Positions 12,113 to 20,597 of a DNA stretch of 26,080 nucleotides are shown one piece after another; the first letter of the stretch is position 1, and each line of letters begins with the position of its first letter. The notes under the pieces were generated by a model. It searched no databases and was not told where the DNA came from. It worked only from the letters and a program-made list of their open reading frames with translations. Where the stretch lies: assembly GCA_964431545.1 (NCBI GenBank), contig CAYSLC010000058.1, positions 1 through 26,080 on the forward strand, given 5' to 3'. The stretch is from CAYSLC01 sp964431545. Lineage in GTDB: Bacteria; Desulfobacterota; Desulfobacteria; Desulfobacterales; JAABSP01. The translations under genes were made by a program, and so were the position numbers.

Positions 12113-14935
12113 CTACCGGGTCAGCGCGCCGTAGATCCCCAGCAGACGGTCCGGCAGGTCCCGGACATCGGAGATCACGTTGTGGTGAAGGGGACCGTAG
12201 AGGTCGTCCAGCCGCCCGTCCCCGGCCATGTTGACGGTGATGGCCCGGGCGTGGATCCCCTTGGCCGCCGACTCCAGGATCGCCCGCCGGGTATCCTCGA
12301 TGGCATAGGCCTTCTTATAGTCCGTGTCGTTGGGGAATCCGTCGCCCAGGATCAGCAGGACCCGGACCTTGGCCTCCATGGCCTGCAGACGGCTCGCGGC
12401 ATGGCGGACGGCCGCCCCCGTCCGGGTGTTCCGCTGGGGCGCCAGGGCGCCGATGCGGCCCATCACCGGCCCGTCCAGGGGGTCTTGAAACCCTTTGACC
12501 GGATAGTAGTCGACCCCGAGCCGGCCGGTGCCCGAGAACCCGGCCACGGCAAAGGCGTCCCCCACCACGGCGAGGGCCTCGCAGAATAGGACCACCGCCT
12601 CCTTCTCCACGTCGAGGACCCTTGCCCCCGACGGGTTCGATCCGGCGGCGAGGTTGGCCGTGGATCGGGAGAGGTCCACCAGGAGCAGGGCCGCCACGCT
12701 CCGCTCCTGTTTGATCCGCTTGATGTAGATCCGGTCCGAGGGGGACCGGCCGGCCCGCCGGTCGACGGCGAAGTCGATCAGGGCCGCGTCGTCGAACGAA
12801 TCCCCCTCCGGCCACCGCCGGAGGCGGACCAGCCCCTCGGGCCGCAGCAGTTCGAAGGCCCGCCGCACCCGACGGACCAGACCGCGGCGGCGGGCCAGGG
12901 CCGCCCCGTAGAAGCCGTCGTCGAACTCCGGCAGGGAACGCTCCCGGACCCGGACGTGGTCGTGGAGGTAGTCGTTGAGGCGGTGGTCCCACTCATCATA
13001 CCAGACCGCCGTGCCGCCGTCGGCCTCCATGGGGGCGGGGGACGGGGAAGGGGGATCCAGAAAGGCGGAAAGGTCGAGGCGGGACAGATGGACGGACGGG
13101 GCCTCGTCCCGGTCCGGCCCGCCGGAGCCTTTCCGGTGACGCACCATGGCGGCCAGGTCCTCGGCGAAGAGGGCGCCCCCCGTCTTCACCAGGTGGTTGC
13201 GGATCTCCGATTTGAAGACGGAGACCCCCCTTTCGGCCAGGGCGCGTCTCACCGCCCCGGCGGTCCGCTCCGGCTCGCGGAAGGTGGCGAAGAACAGTTC
13301 CGGCCGGATCCGGAACCCGAAGGGGAAGGGGAGGGGATGGTAGGTCGTCGGGCCGTTCCCCGGTTCGGCAAGGCCCCGGACGGATCGCTCCATGGCCGGA
13401 TAGGCCCCCAGGGTCAGCCGTCCGCTCCCTTCCGCCGGTCCATCGCCGGCCATCTCCCTTTCGAACCGTTCAAACCACCGGTCCGCCGGTGCCGGGGGGA
13501 TACTGGTAGGATCCGCCGGAGAGAGCCCGGCCGCCACCCGGAGGTAGAGGGGCTGCAGCGGGTGGCGCCCCCCCTGTTCGGCGTACGACCGGAGGGCCTC
13601 CCGCCCCAACAGGGGGAAAACCGCCCTGGCGATCCCCGGGTATCGGTTCGTCAGCCACTTCCGGATCCGGCCGATCTCGAAGATGGAAAAGAGATCCCCG
13701 GCCAGGGCGGGAAGGGGGAAGGCGTCGAAGAACCGTCCCAGGTCCCCGCCGGGGTGGGGCTCGACGTCGGGACGGGCCGCCGGCACCGCCGCGCCGCCGG
13801 CCGCCTCCGCCAGTCGGTCGAGGTCGAAGTCGAAGGTGCCGCACTCATATGGCGTCGCCTCCAGCCGGACGAGCGCCTTGTAGAGGGCGAGGTTTCCGGC
13901 CCGGTCCCGGGACCGGCCGACCGTTTCGGGAAGGTAGACATGGCGGCCGTCGGAGCGGACCATGGCCGCCTCGCCGTCCCGGTCGTCCGCCAAGGACCGG
14001 GGCAGGGCCGCGAGGGGGCGGACCGACAGGGTTCCGCCGGATCGGGCCCGCAGATACCGGTTGAGGCCGGCCCGGACCTGGACCAGGGGCACCGTGACCT
14101 GGAGGCCGCGGAAGGCCTCCCGCCCCGGCTTCGACTCCAGGGAGAGGAAGCGACGCCCCGACTCTGGCCTGCGGCCGTGGACCTCCAGGGCTTCGGTCAG
14201 AAACCGGCCGAGGGCGGCCGGGTCGAGGATCGCCAGTCCCCCGGCCATGCCCTCCAGGAACGGATCGATCAGGGCGGCATCGGCGGCGGCCACCCGTCCC
14301 AGGGCCTCGATCCGAAAGGTCCGGCCGGCCGTGGGGAACTCCTTGACGGCCCGGGGCAGGCCGTGGGCCAGGTGGAGGGACCGGCTGTAGCTCATCTGCC
14401 TGGAAAAGACCTCCCGGAGGAGGTTCAGAAACGCCTCCGCGGCCGGCAGGTCTCCCGCGTCGATCAGGTCGGCTGTGGTCTCCAGGGGGCTGTTGAGGGT
14501 ATGGGTGCCACGGGCGCCCATCACCCCGGCCGTCTCCAGAATCCGGTCCACAAGCGCCGGAGCGTCGCGCCGGAATGCGGGAACCAGATGGACGGCCAGC
14601 AGCCGGCCCAGGGTGGGGCCCTCCCTTCCCGCCTTCCGGATCACGGCCAGGTACCGTTCCAGGGCGGAGGCCGACGCCTCCCCGGCCAGCGTCAGGAGGC
14701 CCTCCGCCAGGGCATACCCGAAACCGATCTCCTGGGAGATCGCCCGGAGGATCTCCTCGACCATCCCCCGGACCGTCTTTCCCGGAAGGGGCCCGGAACG
14801 GTCCGCCAAGGCCTTCTCCATGCCGTCGGCAAGCGTCGGATCGACCAGGGCGAGGGCGTGGAGGGGATCGGTCGCGGCCGCCGGGAGCCCGTTTCCGGAA
14901 AAGGGCGCGGATCCCAAGGCTTCCGTGGCCTCCAT
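12113..14935 (-). CDS. Large VWA-domain protein of NorD/CbbO type
   Basis: This is a 940-aa soluble protein. The C-terminal ~190 residues (747-940) form a von Willebrand A domain with an intact MIDAS: DLSRS at 754-758, GFSGTG near 799-804 and LGDGFPND near 850. Just before it lies the family block YDEWDHRLNDY (~646-656), typical of NorD/CbbO proteins. The N-terminal ~600 residues are helical and repeat-like. Its ATG shares one base with the stop of the NorQ-type ATPase gene (TGATG), so the two are co-translated. Known pairs of this type (NorQD, CbbQO) work as metal-dependent AAA chaperones that activate or load metal into an enzyme. The client here is unknown. At 940 aa it is longer than typical NorD (~600-650), nearer the longer CbbO forms. 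Confidence 0.88.
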   Translation of the reverse strand: MEATEALGSAPFSGNGLPAAATDPLHALALVDPTLADGMEKALADRSGPLPGKTVRGMVEEILRAISQEIGFGYALAEGLLTLAGEASASALERYLAVIRKAGREGPTLGRLLAVHLVPAFRRDAPALVDRILETAGVMGARGTHTLNSPLETTADLIDAGDLPAAEAFLNLLREVFSRQMSYSRSLHLAHGLPRAVKEFPTAGRTFRIEALGRVAAADAALIDPFLEGMAGGLAILDPAALGRFLTEALEVHGRRPESGRRFLSLESKPGREAFRGLQVTVPLVQVRAGLNRYLRARSGGTLSVRPLAALPRSLADDRDGEAAMVRSDGRHVYLPETVGRSRDRAGNLALYKALVRLEATPYECGTFDFDLDRLAEAAGGAAVPAARPDVEPHPGGDLGRFFDAFPLPALAGDLFSIFEIGRIRKWLTNRYPGIARAVFPLLGREALRSYAEQGGRHPLQPLYLRVAAGLSPADPTSIPPAPADRWFERFEREMAGDGPAEGSGRLTLGAYPAMERSVRGLAEPGNGPTTYHPLPFPFGFRIRPELFFATFREPERTAGAVRRALAERGVSVFKSEIRNHLVKTGGALFAEDLAAMVRHRKGSGGPDRDEAPSVHLSRLDLSAFLDPPSPSPAPMEADGGTAVWYDEWDHRLNDYLHDHVRVRERSLPEFDDGFYGAALARRRGLVRRVRRAFELLRPEGLVRLRRWPEGDSFDDAALIDFAVDRRAGRSPSDRIYIKRIKQERSVAALLLVDLSRSTANLAAGSNPSGARVLDVEKEAVVLFCEALAVVGDAFAVAGFSGTGRLGVDYYPVKGFQDPLDGPVMGRIGALAPQRNTRTGAAVRHAASRLQAMEAKVRVLLILGDGFPNDTDYKKAYAIEDTRRAILESAAKGIHARAITVNMAGDGRLDDLYGPLHHNVISDVRDLPDRLLGIYGALTR

Positions 14936-15735
14936 CAGAAATGGTCGTCGATGAGATCCGAGAGCGTCTCCTCCAGCTTCGGATCATCCGTCAGGGGCAG
15001 GCAGACGGCCGCCCGGCACGCCTCCCCCGGGGGAACGCCGTTTCGCATGAGCCGGGCCGCGTAGATCAGCAGCCGGGTGGAGGCCCCCTCGGCCAGCCCG
15101 TGTTCCCGGATGTTTCGCACCTTTCCCGCCAGGGAGACCAGGGCCGCGGCGGTCTCGGGGGGGACCGCCCCCTCATGGGCGACGATCTCGGCCTCCTTTT
15201 CCGGGTCCGGGTAGTCGAAGGCGATGGAGACGAAGCGCTGGCGGGTGCTCTGCTTCAGGTCCTTGAGCACCGACTGGTACCCGGGATTGTAGGAGATCAC
15301 CAAAAGGAAGTCGGGATGGGCCTCGATGGTCTCCCCCTTCTTGTCCACGGCCAACCGCCGCCGATGATCGGTGAGGGGGTGGATCACCACCGTGGTGTCC
15401 TTCCGGGCCTCCACCACTTCGTCCAGGTAGCAGATGGCCCCCTCCCGGACGGCCCGGGTGAGGGGGCCGTCGATCCAGACCGTCTCGTCGTCCTTGAGCA
15501 GGTACCGGCCGATGAGGTCGGAGGCGAAGAGGTCCTCGTGGCAGGCCACCGTCACCAGGGGCCGGCCCAGGGTGTGGGCCATGAACGCCACGAACCGGGT
15601 CTTGCCGCAGCCGGTGGGGCCTTTCAGCATCACCGGGAGCCGCTCGGCATGGGCGGTTCGGAAGAGATCGACTTCGTTGTGGATGGGCAGGTAGTAGGGC
15701 GCTCCCGCCGGCGGGCGGTGGTTCCGGTCCCCCAT
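14935..15735 (-). CDS. MoxR-family AAA ATPase of NorQ/CbbQ type
   Basis: The 266-aa product starts at ATG 15735 behind a very strong GGAGGTGA. Motifs: Walker A GPTGCGKT (39-46), Walker B ICYLDEV (101-107), sensor-1 Asn150 (VISYNPGY) and an arginine finger in STRQRF. Length and motifs match NorQ/NirQ/CbbQ. It should form a hexameric ring that remodels a client using ATP, recruited by the VWA partner encoded immediately downstream. It is the first gene of a three-gene minus-strand operon and is divergent from the TraB-family gene, 93 bases away. Confidence 0.93.
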   Translation of the reverse strand: MGDRNHRPPAGAPYYLPIHNEVDLFRTAHAERLPVMLKGPTGCGKTRFVAFMAHTLGRPLVTVACHEDLFASDLIGRYLLKDDETVWIDGPLTRAVREGAICYLDEVVEARKDTTVVIHPLTDHRRRLAVDKKGETIEAHPDFLLVISYNPGYQSVLKDLKQSTRQRFVSIAFDYPDPEKEAEIVAHEGAVPPETAAALVSLAGKVRNIREHGLAEGASTRLLIYAARLMRNGVPPGEACRAAVCLPLTDDPKLEETLSDLIDDHF

Positions 15736-15757
15736 GAAGATTCACCTCCGATTCCGG

Positions 15758-15820
15758 TTGCTTTGGGGCCTTGGATGTCTTAAAGTAGTCAGATTACCAT
15801 ACCATCCACGAAAAGGACAA
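15758..15820. promoter_or_regulatory. Possible divergent sigma-70-type promoters
   Basis: The 93-base gap between the ATPase and TraB genes must contain both promoters if neither gene is read through. Toward TraB there is TTGCTT (15758-15763), a 17-base spacer and TAAAGT (15781-15786). Toward the ATPase the minus strand has TTGTCC (15820-15815), an 18-base spacer and an extended TGGTAATCT (-10 at 15796-15791). Both are weak matches. Confidence 0.3.
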
Positions 15821-15828
15821 GATGCTCC

Positions 15829-17013
15829 ATGGAAGAGACGGAAAATCGAAACATCACCCGACTGCGCCACCAGGGGCGCGAGGTGGTTCTTCTGGGAACC
15901 GCCCACGTCTCCAAGGAGAGCGCCCGACAGGTGGGCGAGGTCATCGAGGCGGAGGCCCCGGACACCGTCTGCGTCGAGCTGTGCGACTCCCGGTACAACG
16001 CCATTCAGCAGCGGGACCGGTGGCGGGACATGGATATCATCAAGGTGGTCAAAGAGAAAAAGGCGTTCCTGCTGCTCTCGAACCTTCTTTTGGCCTCGTT
16101 CCAGCGGCGGATCGCCGAGAAGCTCGATGTCCGGCCGGGGGAGGAGATGATCAAGGCCGTGGAGGCCGCCCAGGCGTCGGGGGCCGCGATCCATCTGGTG
16201 GATCGGGACATCCGGGTCACCCTGTTGCGGACCTGGCGGACCATGGGGCTCTGGGACAAGCTGAGAGCCATGGTCCAGTTGATCTTCTCGGTGGTGGGCG
16301 GCGTGGACGAGATCTCCGAGGAGGATGTGGAGCGGATGAAGCAGGAGGACATCCTCCAGATGCTGCTGTCGGACGTGGGCAAATCCTTTCCCTCCCTCAA
16401 GACGATCCTCATCGACGAGCGGGATCGCTACCTCTGTGAAAAGATCCGATCCGCGCCGGGGGAGAAGATCGTCGCCGTGGTGGGGGCGGGCCATGTGCCC
16501 GGAATCAAGGCCCATTGGGAGACGGACCTCGACATCGAGGTCCTGGAGCGGATCCCCGAGGGCGGCAGGTTGATCGGCATGGTCAAATGGATCCTCCCGG
16601 CGGCCATCGTGGGCCTTTTCCTGCTGGGGTTCTTCTACGGCGGGTCCGAGACCGGCGGCAGCATGCTGGTCTGGTGGGTCCTGGCCAACGGGATCATGGC
16701 CGGCACCGGCGCCCTCATCGCCCTGGCCCACCCCTTCACGATCTTCTCTTCGGTGGTGGCCGCCCCGCTCACCTCCCTCAATCCCATGATCGCCGCCGGC
16801 TGGGTCTCCGGGCTGGTGGAGGCCGTCTCCCGGAAACCCCGGGTCCGGGACTTCGAAACCCTCTCCGAGGACATTCTTTCGGTGAAGGGGTTCTGGAAGA
16901 ACAAGGTGACCCGGGTCCTTTTGGTGGTGGTCTTCACCAACCTCGGGAGCACCATCGGCTCTTTCGTGGCCCTTCCCATGATGCTCAAGGTCTTCGGCGC
17001 GGCCCAGATCTGA
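15829..17013 (+). CDS. TraB/PrgY-family membrane protein
   Basis: The 394-aa product starts at ATG 15829 after AAAGGAC. The N-terminal TraB domain (~1-245) shows GTAHVSKES (23-31), Glu50 in VCVELCDSRY, DERDRYL near 204-210 and VVGAGHVPGI near 222-231. These are the conserved blocks of the TraB/PrgY (Tiki-like) family, whose His and Glu residues suggest a metalloprotease-like fold. The C-terminal ~140 residues hold about four hydrophobic segments (for example WILPAAIVGLFLLGFF near 252-267, and VLLVVVFTNLGSTIGSFVAL near 366-385). In Enterococcus, PrgY/TraB reduce pheromone activity; the role in bacteria like this is unknown. It converges on glgB with a 22-base gap. Confidence 0.9.
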   Translation: MEETENRNITRLRHQGREVVLLGTAHVSKESARQVGEVIEAEAPDTVCVELCDSRYNAIQQRDRWRDMDIIKVVKEKKAFLLLSNLLLASFQRRIAEKLDVRPGEEMIKAVEAAQASGAAIHLVDRDIRVTLLRTWRTMGLWDKLRAMVQLIFSVVGGVDEISEEDVERMKQEDILQMLLSDVGKSFPSLKTILIDERDRYLCEKIRSAPGEKIVAVVGAGHVPGIKAHWETDLDIEVLERIPEGGRLIGMVKWILPAAIVGLFLLGFFYGGSETGGSMLVWWVLANGIMAGTGALIALAHPFTIFSSVVAAPLTSLNPMIAAGWVSGLVEAVSRKPRVRDFETLSEDILSVKGFWKNKVTRVLLVVVFTNLGSTIGSFVALPMMLKVFGAAQI

Positions 17014-17035
17014 CGGTTCCCGGGGCGTTCCCGCC

Positions 17036-19066
17036 TCAGCCGGTTTTTTTCAGGACCATCGCGGTCCGGGTGGGCAGGTAGAGGCTCATTCGGGTCCGGC
17101 CGTGCCCGGGTTCGGAGATGGTTTCGTGGACTTGGCCGGGGGTCAGCCGGTCGTGGCCGCCGAAGGCCCCCGCGTCGCTGTCGAGAACCATTCCATAGCG
17201 CCCCTCCGGGACGTCGATGCGGTAGTCCGGAAAGGAGGCCGTGGGGTGGAAGTTGAAGACGAAGAGGAGCCCGGCCCGGACAAAGGCGATGATCTTGTTG
17301 TCCGAATGCTCGTGGGCGAGCCGCTCGACAGGGACCTCCAACAGCCTTTGCCGCCGGGCGAGACCCACCATCTCCCGGTCGAAGGCGGCCAGGAACCGGT
17401 ACCGGAGCCCGGGATCGTCGGCCAGATGCCACTGGCGGCGCGCGTAGAAGTAGGACCAGCCGTTCCCCTCCCTGGGAAAATCGATCCATTCCGGGTGTCC
17501 GAATTCGTTCCCCATGAAGTTGAGGTAGCCGTCCCCCGCCGTGGCCAGGGTGATCAACCGGATCATCTTGTGGAGGGCCATGCCCCGGTCCACGACGAGG
17601 TTCTCCTGGTCGGCCCGCATATGTTCGTACATGGCGGCGCCGATGAGGCGGAAGATGAGGGTCTTGTCCCCCACCAGGGCCTGGTCGTGGGATTCCGCAT
17701 AGCTGATCGATTTTTCGTCCGGCCGCCGGTTGTTCAGTTCGTGCCAGAGATGGCCCATGGGCCACTGTTCGTCGGGCATCTCCTGGATCAGCCGGATCCA
17801 GAGGTCGGGCACCCCCATGGCGAAGCGGTAGTCGAACCCGATTCCGCCCTGGTCCGCGGGCAGGGCCAGCCCCGGCATCCCGCTGACATCCTCGGCGATG
17901 GTCACGGCCCCGGGCCGGACATCGTGGATCATCCGGTTGGCCAGGGCCAGATAGACCAGGGCGTCCTCGTCCACGTTGGGATTGAAGTAGTCGTCGTAGG
18001 TGGTGAACGCCTTTCCCAGCCCGTGATCGAGGTAGAGCATGCTGGTGACCCCGTCGAACCGGAATCCGTCGATGTGGTATTCGTCGAGCCAGAACCGGCA
18101 GTTGGACAACAGGAAGTGGAGCACCTGGTGGCGGCCGTAGTCGAAACACCGTGAGTTCCAGGCGGGATGGCGCCCCCGGGGTCCGTCGTGGAAAAACTGA
18201 TAGGTGGTGCCGTCGAACCGGCTCAACCCCTCCACCTCGTTGGCCACCGCGTGGGAGTGGACGATGTCCATCACCACCCGGATCCCCATCTCATGGGCCC
18301 GATCGATCAGTTCCTTGAAATCATAAGGGGTTCCGTACCGCGAGGAGAGGGCGAAGAAGTTTCCCACCTGGTAGCCGAAGGAGCCGTAGTAGGGGTGCTC
18401 CTGGATCGCCATGAGCTGAATGGTGTTGTATCCGGCCTCGGCGATCCGGGGGAGGACGGTTTCGGTGAACTCCGAAAAGGTGCCCACCTTCTCCGCCGCC
18501 TGGGCCATGCCGATGTGGGCTTCGTAGACGAGGGGCGGTTCGTCCGGGGCTTCGAAACCGGGATGCCGCCATTGGTAGGGGGCTTCCGGAGCCCAGACCT
18601 GGGCGTTGAAGATGGCCGTCCGGGGATCCTGGACCACCCGCCGGGCATGGGAGGGGATCCGGTCCCCGGCCCCGCCGGGCCAGTGGATGGTGAGCCGGTA
18701 GAGATCCCCATGGCCCAGGGACTCGGGCGCCATGCGGATCTCCCACACCCCGTCGTCCCCTTCCACCCGCCGGAGGGCGAACGCCTCCCGTTCCCGCCAG
18801 TCCGTCATCCGGCCGATGAGGAAGATCCGGGAGGCGTTGGGGGCCCACTCCCGGAAGACCCATCCGCCGTCTTTGAGGTGAAGGCCGAAATATTCGTGAC
18901 CGGCGGCGAAGTCGGCCAGACTGGTTCGGCCGCCGGTCAGCTCCCGCTCCCGCCGTCGGATCGCCGAGAGACGACCCTCCAGGGACCATCGGTGGGGTTC
19001 CAGGTGAGGATCCCGGGCGATGATCCGGTCCACAAGTTCGGCGATCCCGCCGGTCTCTCTAGACAT
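17036..19066 (-). CDS. glgB: 1,4-alpha-glucan branching enzyme (GH13_8-like)
   Basis: The 676-aa product has an N-terminal CBM48-like domain (~55-150), a GH13 barrel and a C-terminal all-beta domain. Catalytic residues are visible: nucleophile Asp338 (GFRFDGVT), acid Glu392 (TIAEDVSG), and His460-Asp461 (YAESHDQ). Its shorter N-terminus and the EFGHPEWIDFPREGN segment resemble the eukaryote-like GH13_8 subfamily more than the E. coli GH13_9 enzyme. It transfers glucan segments to make alpha-1,6 branches in glycogen. The ATG overlaps the end of glgA by 8 bases, so the genes are co-translated. It is the last gene of the glgP-glgA-glgB operon. Confidence 0.95.
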   Translation of the reverse strand: MSRETGGIAELVDRIIARDPHLEPHRWSLEGRLSAIRRRERELTGGRTSLADFAAGHEYFGLHLKDGGWVFREWAPNASRIFLIGRMTDWREREAFALRRVEGDDGVWEIRMAPESLGHGDLYRLTIHWPGGAGDRIPSHARRVVQDPRTAIFNAQVWAPEAPYQWRHPGFEAPDEPPLVYEAHIGMAQAAEKVGTFSEFTETVLPRIAEAGYNTIQLMAIQEHPYYGSFGYQVGNFFALSSRYGTPYDFKELIDRAHEMGIRVVMDIVHSHAVANEVEGLSRFDGTTYQFFHDGPRGRHPAWNSRCFDYGRHQVLHFLLSNCRFWLDEYHIDGFRFDGVTSMLYLDHGLGKAFTTYDDYFNPNVDEDALVYLALANRMIHDVRPGAVTIAEDVSGMPGLALPADQGGIGFDYRFAMGVPDLWIRLIQEMPDEQWPMGHLWHELNNRRPDEKSISYAESHDQALVGDKTLIFRLIGAAMYEHMRADQENLVVDRGMALHKMIRLITLATAGDGYLNFMGNEFGHPEWIDFPREGNGWSYFYARRQWHLADDPGLRYRFLAAFDREMVGLARRQRLLEVPVERLAHEHSDNKIIAFVRAGLLFVFNFHPTASFPDYRIDVPEGRYGMVLDSDAGAFGGHDRLTPGQVHETISEPGHGRTRMSLYLPTRTAMVLKKTG

Positions 19067-20576
19067 AGGAGGTGATCAGGGGCCGTTGGAGCATCCGTTC
19101 GTACAGTTCGATGTACTGGCGCGCGGTCACCGAATGGTTGAAGGTGGCCGCGCTCTCCTTCATGACCCGCTCGATCTGCCGGTGCCGGGTCTCTTCATCC
19201 AGCTTATAGAAGTTCATCGCCTCGTTGACGGCCCAGAAGAGTCCCGCGGAATCGAAGACTTCGAAGAGGAAGCCGTTGCCCCGGTCCCGGCCGGCATCCA
19301 TGTGGACGATGGTGTCGTGGAGGCCGCCGGTGTCGTGGGCCACGGGCAGGGAGCCGTAGATGGGGGAGATCATCTGGGGCAGTCCGCAGGGCTCGAACCG
19401 GGACGGCATGAGGATGAAGTCGGACGCCGCATAGGCCAGGTGTTCCAGCCGGTCGTCGAAATCACAGACGGCGACCCGGTCGTTGAGGCCGTGGAACCGG
19501 GCGATCTCCCGGAAGGTGGGCTGGAACTCCCCGTTGGCGACGAAGACGATCTGGAGGTTCTCCGCCCAGTAGGTGGAGACGACCCGGTAGAGGATGTCGG
19601 CCAGCAACTGGCACCCCTTCTGCGCGTCGTCGAGACGGGAGGGCCAGAAGAAGACGGGTGCCTTCTCATCCACGAGGAGGCCGAGCTTCTCCTGGAGGAC
19701 CCGTTTGTTCTCCTGCTTGCCCTCCATGTGGGTATCGGGGCCGTAGGTGGCCGCCAGTGTCGGGTCATTGCCCGGACTGAAGGAGGGGTCCGGGGCGTTG
19801 AGAATCCCCACCGCGCAGTCGGCATCGTACTTGTTCTTCAGCTCCCGCTGGATCCAATCGTGGACGAAGTCGTGTCGTCCCTCGGTGACCTCCTTGAGAA
19901 AGGTCGGGCTCACCGTATTGACGAAATGGGCGGCGAAGATGCCGCTGGTGAGAAAGTCGATCAGATTGTCCTCCCTCGATTCCTCATAGGAGAGCGGCAC
20001 CCGGTCGAAGTAGAGGTGTCGCCAGAAGGCGGCCGCATCGATCCCCCGATCCTCGATATAGCTCAAGGGGGACTTCATGGTGTGGATGTTGTGGATGGTG
20101 AACAGGCAGGGGATCTCCATCTCCCGGGCCATGGCCGGGATCAGACCGGTCATCCAGTCGTTGCAGTGGATCAGATCCGGCCGGACCCGGGGAATGATAT
20201 AGTTGATCACGTCCCGCTGGAAGGTCAGGGCGAGCTTGGTGTTCTCGTTGCCCTCGCCGTAGATCCGGTTGAGGTAGAAGAAGGCGCGGTCCTCCACCAG
20301 ATGGATCCGGTGGTCCGGCACGCTGTTTTTCAGGGAGTTGAGTTCCTTTTTCAGAAAGGGGGCCAGGCGGTCGCTGAAGATGGCCCGGTAGTCGGGCAGG
20401 GCGATGTGGACATCGGCCCCTTGTTCGAACAGGGCGTTGATCAACGCGGCGGAGACATCGGCCAGCCCCCCCGCCTTGGCCGTCAGGAAGTGGGCGATGC
20501 TCCCCATGCGGTCCGGGAGGTAGGTCACCTCCGGGGTTACGATCAGAATTCGCGGATCCTTGGTCTGTGCGGCCAT
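19059..20576 (-). CDS. glgA: Glycogen synthase (GT5)
   Basis: The 505-aa product has an ATG at 20576 behind AGGAGA with an 8-base spacer. Motifs: KAGGLADV (34-41), the KxGGL nucleotide-sugar loop; HCNDWMTG (137-144); SRLDDAQKG (313-321); SRFEPCGLPQM (392-402) with the catalytic-region Glu395; and DTGGLHDT. It adds glucosyl units from ADP- or UDP-glucose to an alpha-1,4-glucan. The usual NGID segment is changed to NAPD (260-263), and an insert-like HTMKSPLSYIEDRG region resembles the starch-synthase-like GT5 branch. It starts 21 bases after glgP ends. Confidence 0.93.
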   Translation of the reverse strand: MAAQTKDPRILIVTPEVTYLPDRMGSIAHFLTAKAGGLADVSAALINALFEQGADVHIALPDYRAIFSDRLAPFLKKELNSLKNSVPDHRIHLVEDRAFFYLNRIYGEGNENTKLALTFQRDVINYIIPRVRPDLIHCNDWMTGLIPAMAREMEIPCLFTIHNIHTMKSPLSYIEDRGIDAAAFWRHLYFDRVPLSYEESREDNLIDFLTSGIFAAHFVNTVSPTFLKEVTEGRHDFVHDWIQRELKNKYDADCAVGILNAPDPSFSPGNDPTLAATYGPDTHMEGKQENKRVLQEKLGLLVDEKAPVFFWPSRLDDAQKGCQLLADILYRVVSTYWAENLQIVFVANGEFQPTFREIARFHGLNDRVAVCDFDDRLEHLAYAASDFILMPSRFEPCGLPQMISPIYGSLPVAHDTGGLHDTIVHMDAGRDRGNGFLFEVFDSAGLFWAVNEAMNFYKLDEETRHRQIERVMKESAATFNHSVTARQYIELYERMLQRPLITSYV

Positions 20577-20597
20577 GGGAGGTTTCTCCTGCCTCGG

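Noticed and set aside
12956..15064. A 702-codon open frame on the plus strand opposite the VWA and ATPase genes
   Set aside because: It mirrors the high-GC third-position bias of the real minus-strand genes, gives a low-complexity G/R/P-rich product and has no domain motifs.
17014..17046. Terminator between the TraB gene and glgB, suggested by a T-run at 17041-17047
   Set aside because: The nearest pairing (GGGGCG with CGCCTC) has a mismatch and is separated from the T-run by six bases, so the structure is weak.
19069..19079. AGGAGGTGATC, a perfect extended Shine-Dalgarno sequence on the plus strand
   Set aside because: No plus-strand gene follows. It is the complement of the last glgA codons, where it reads GATCACCTCCT by chance.
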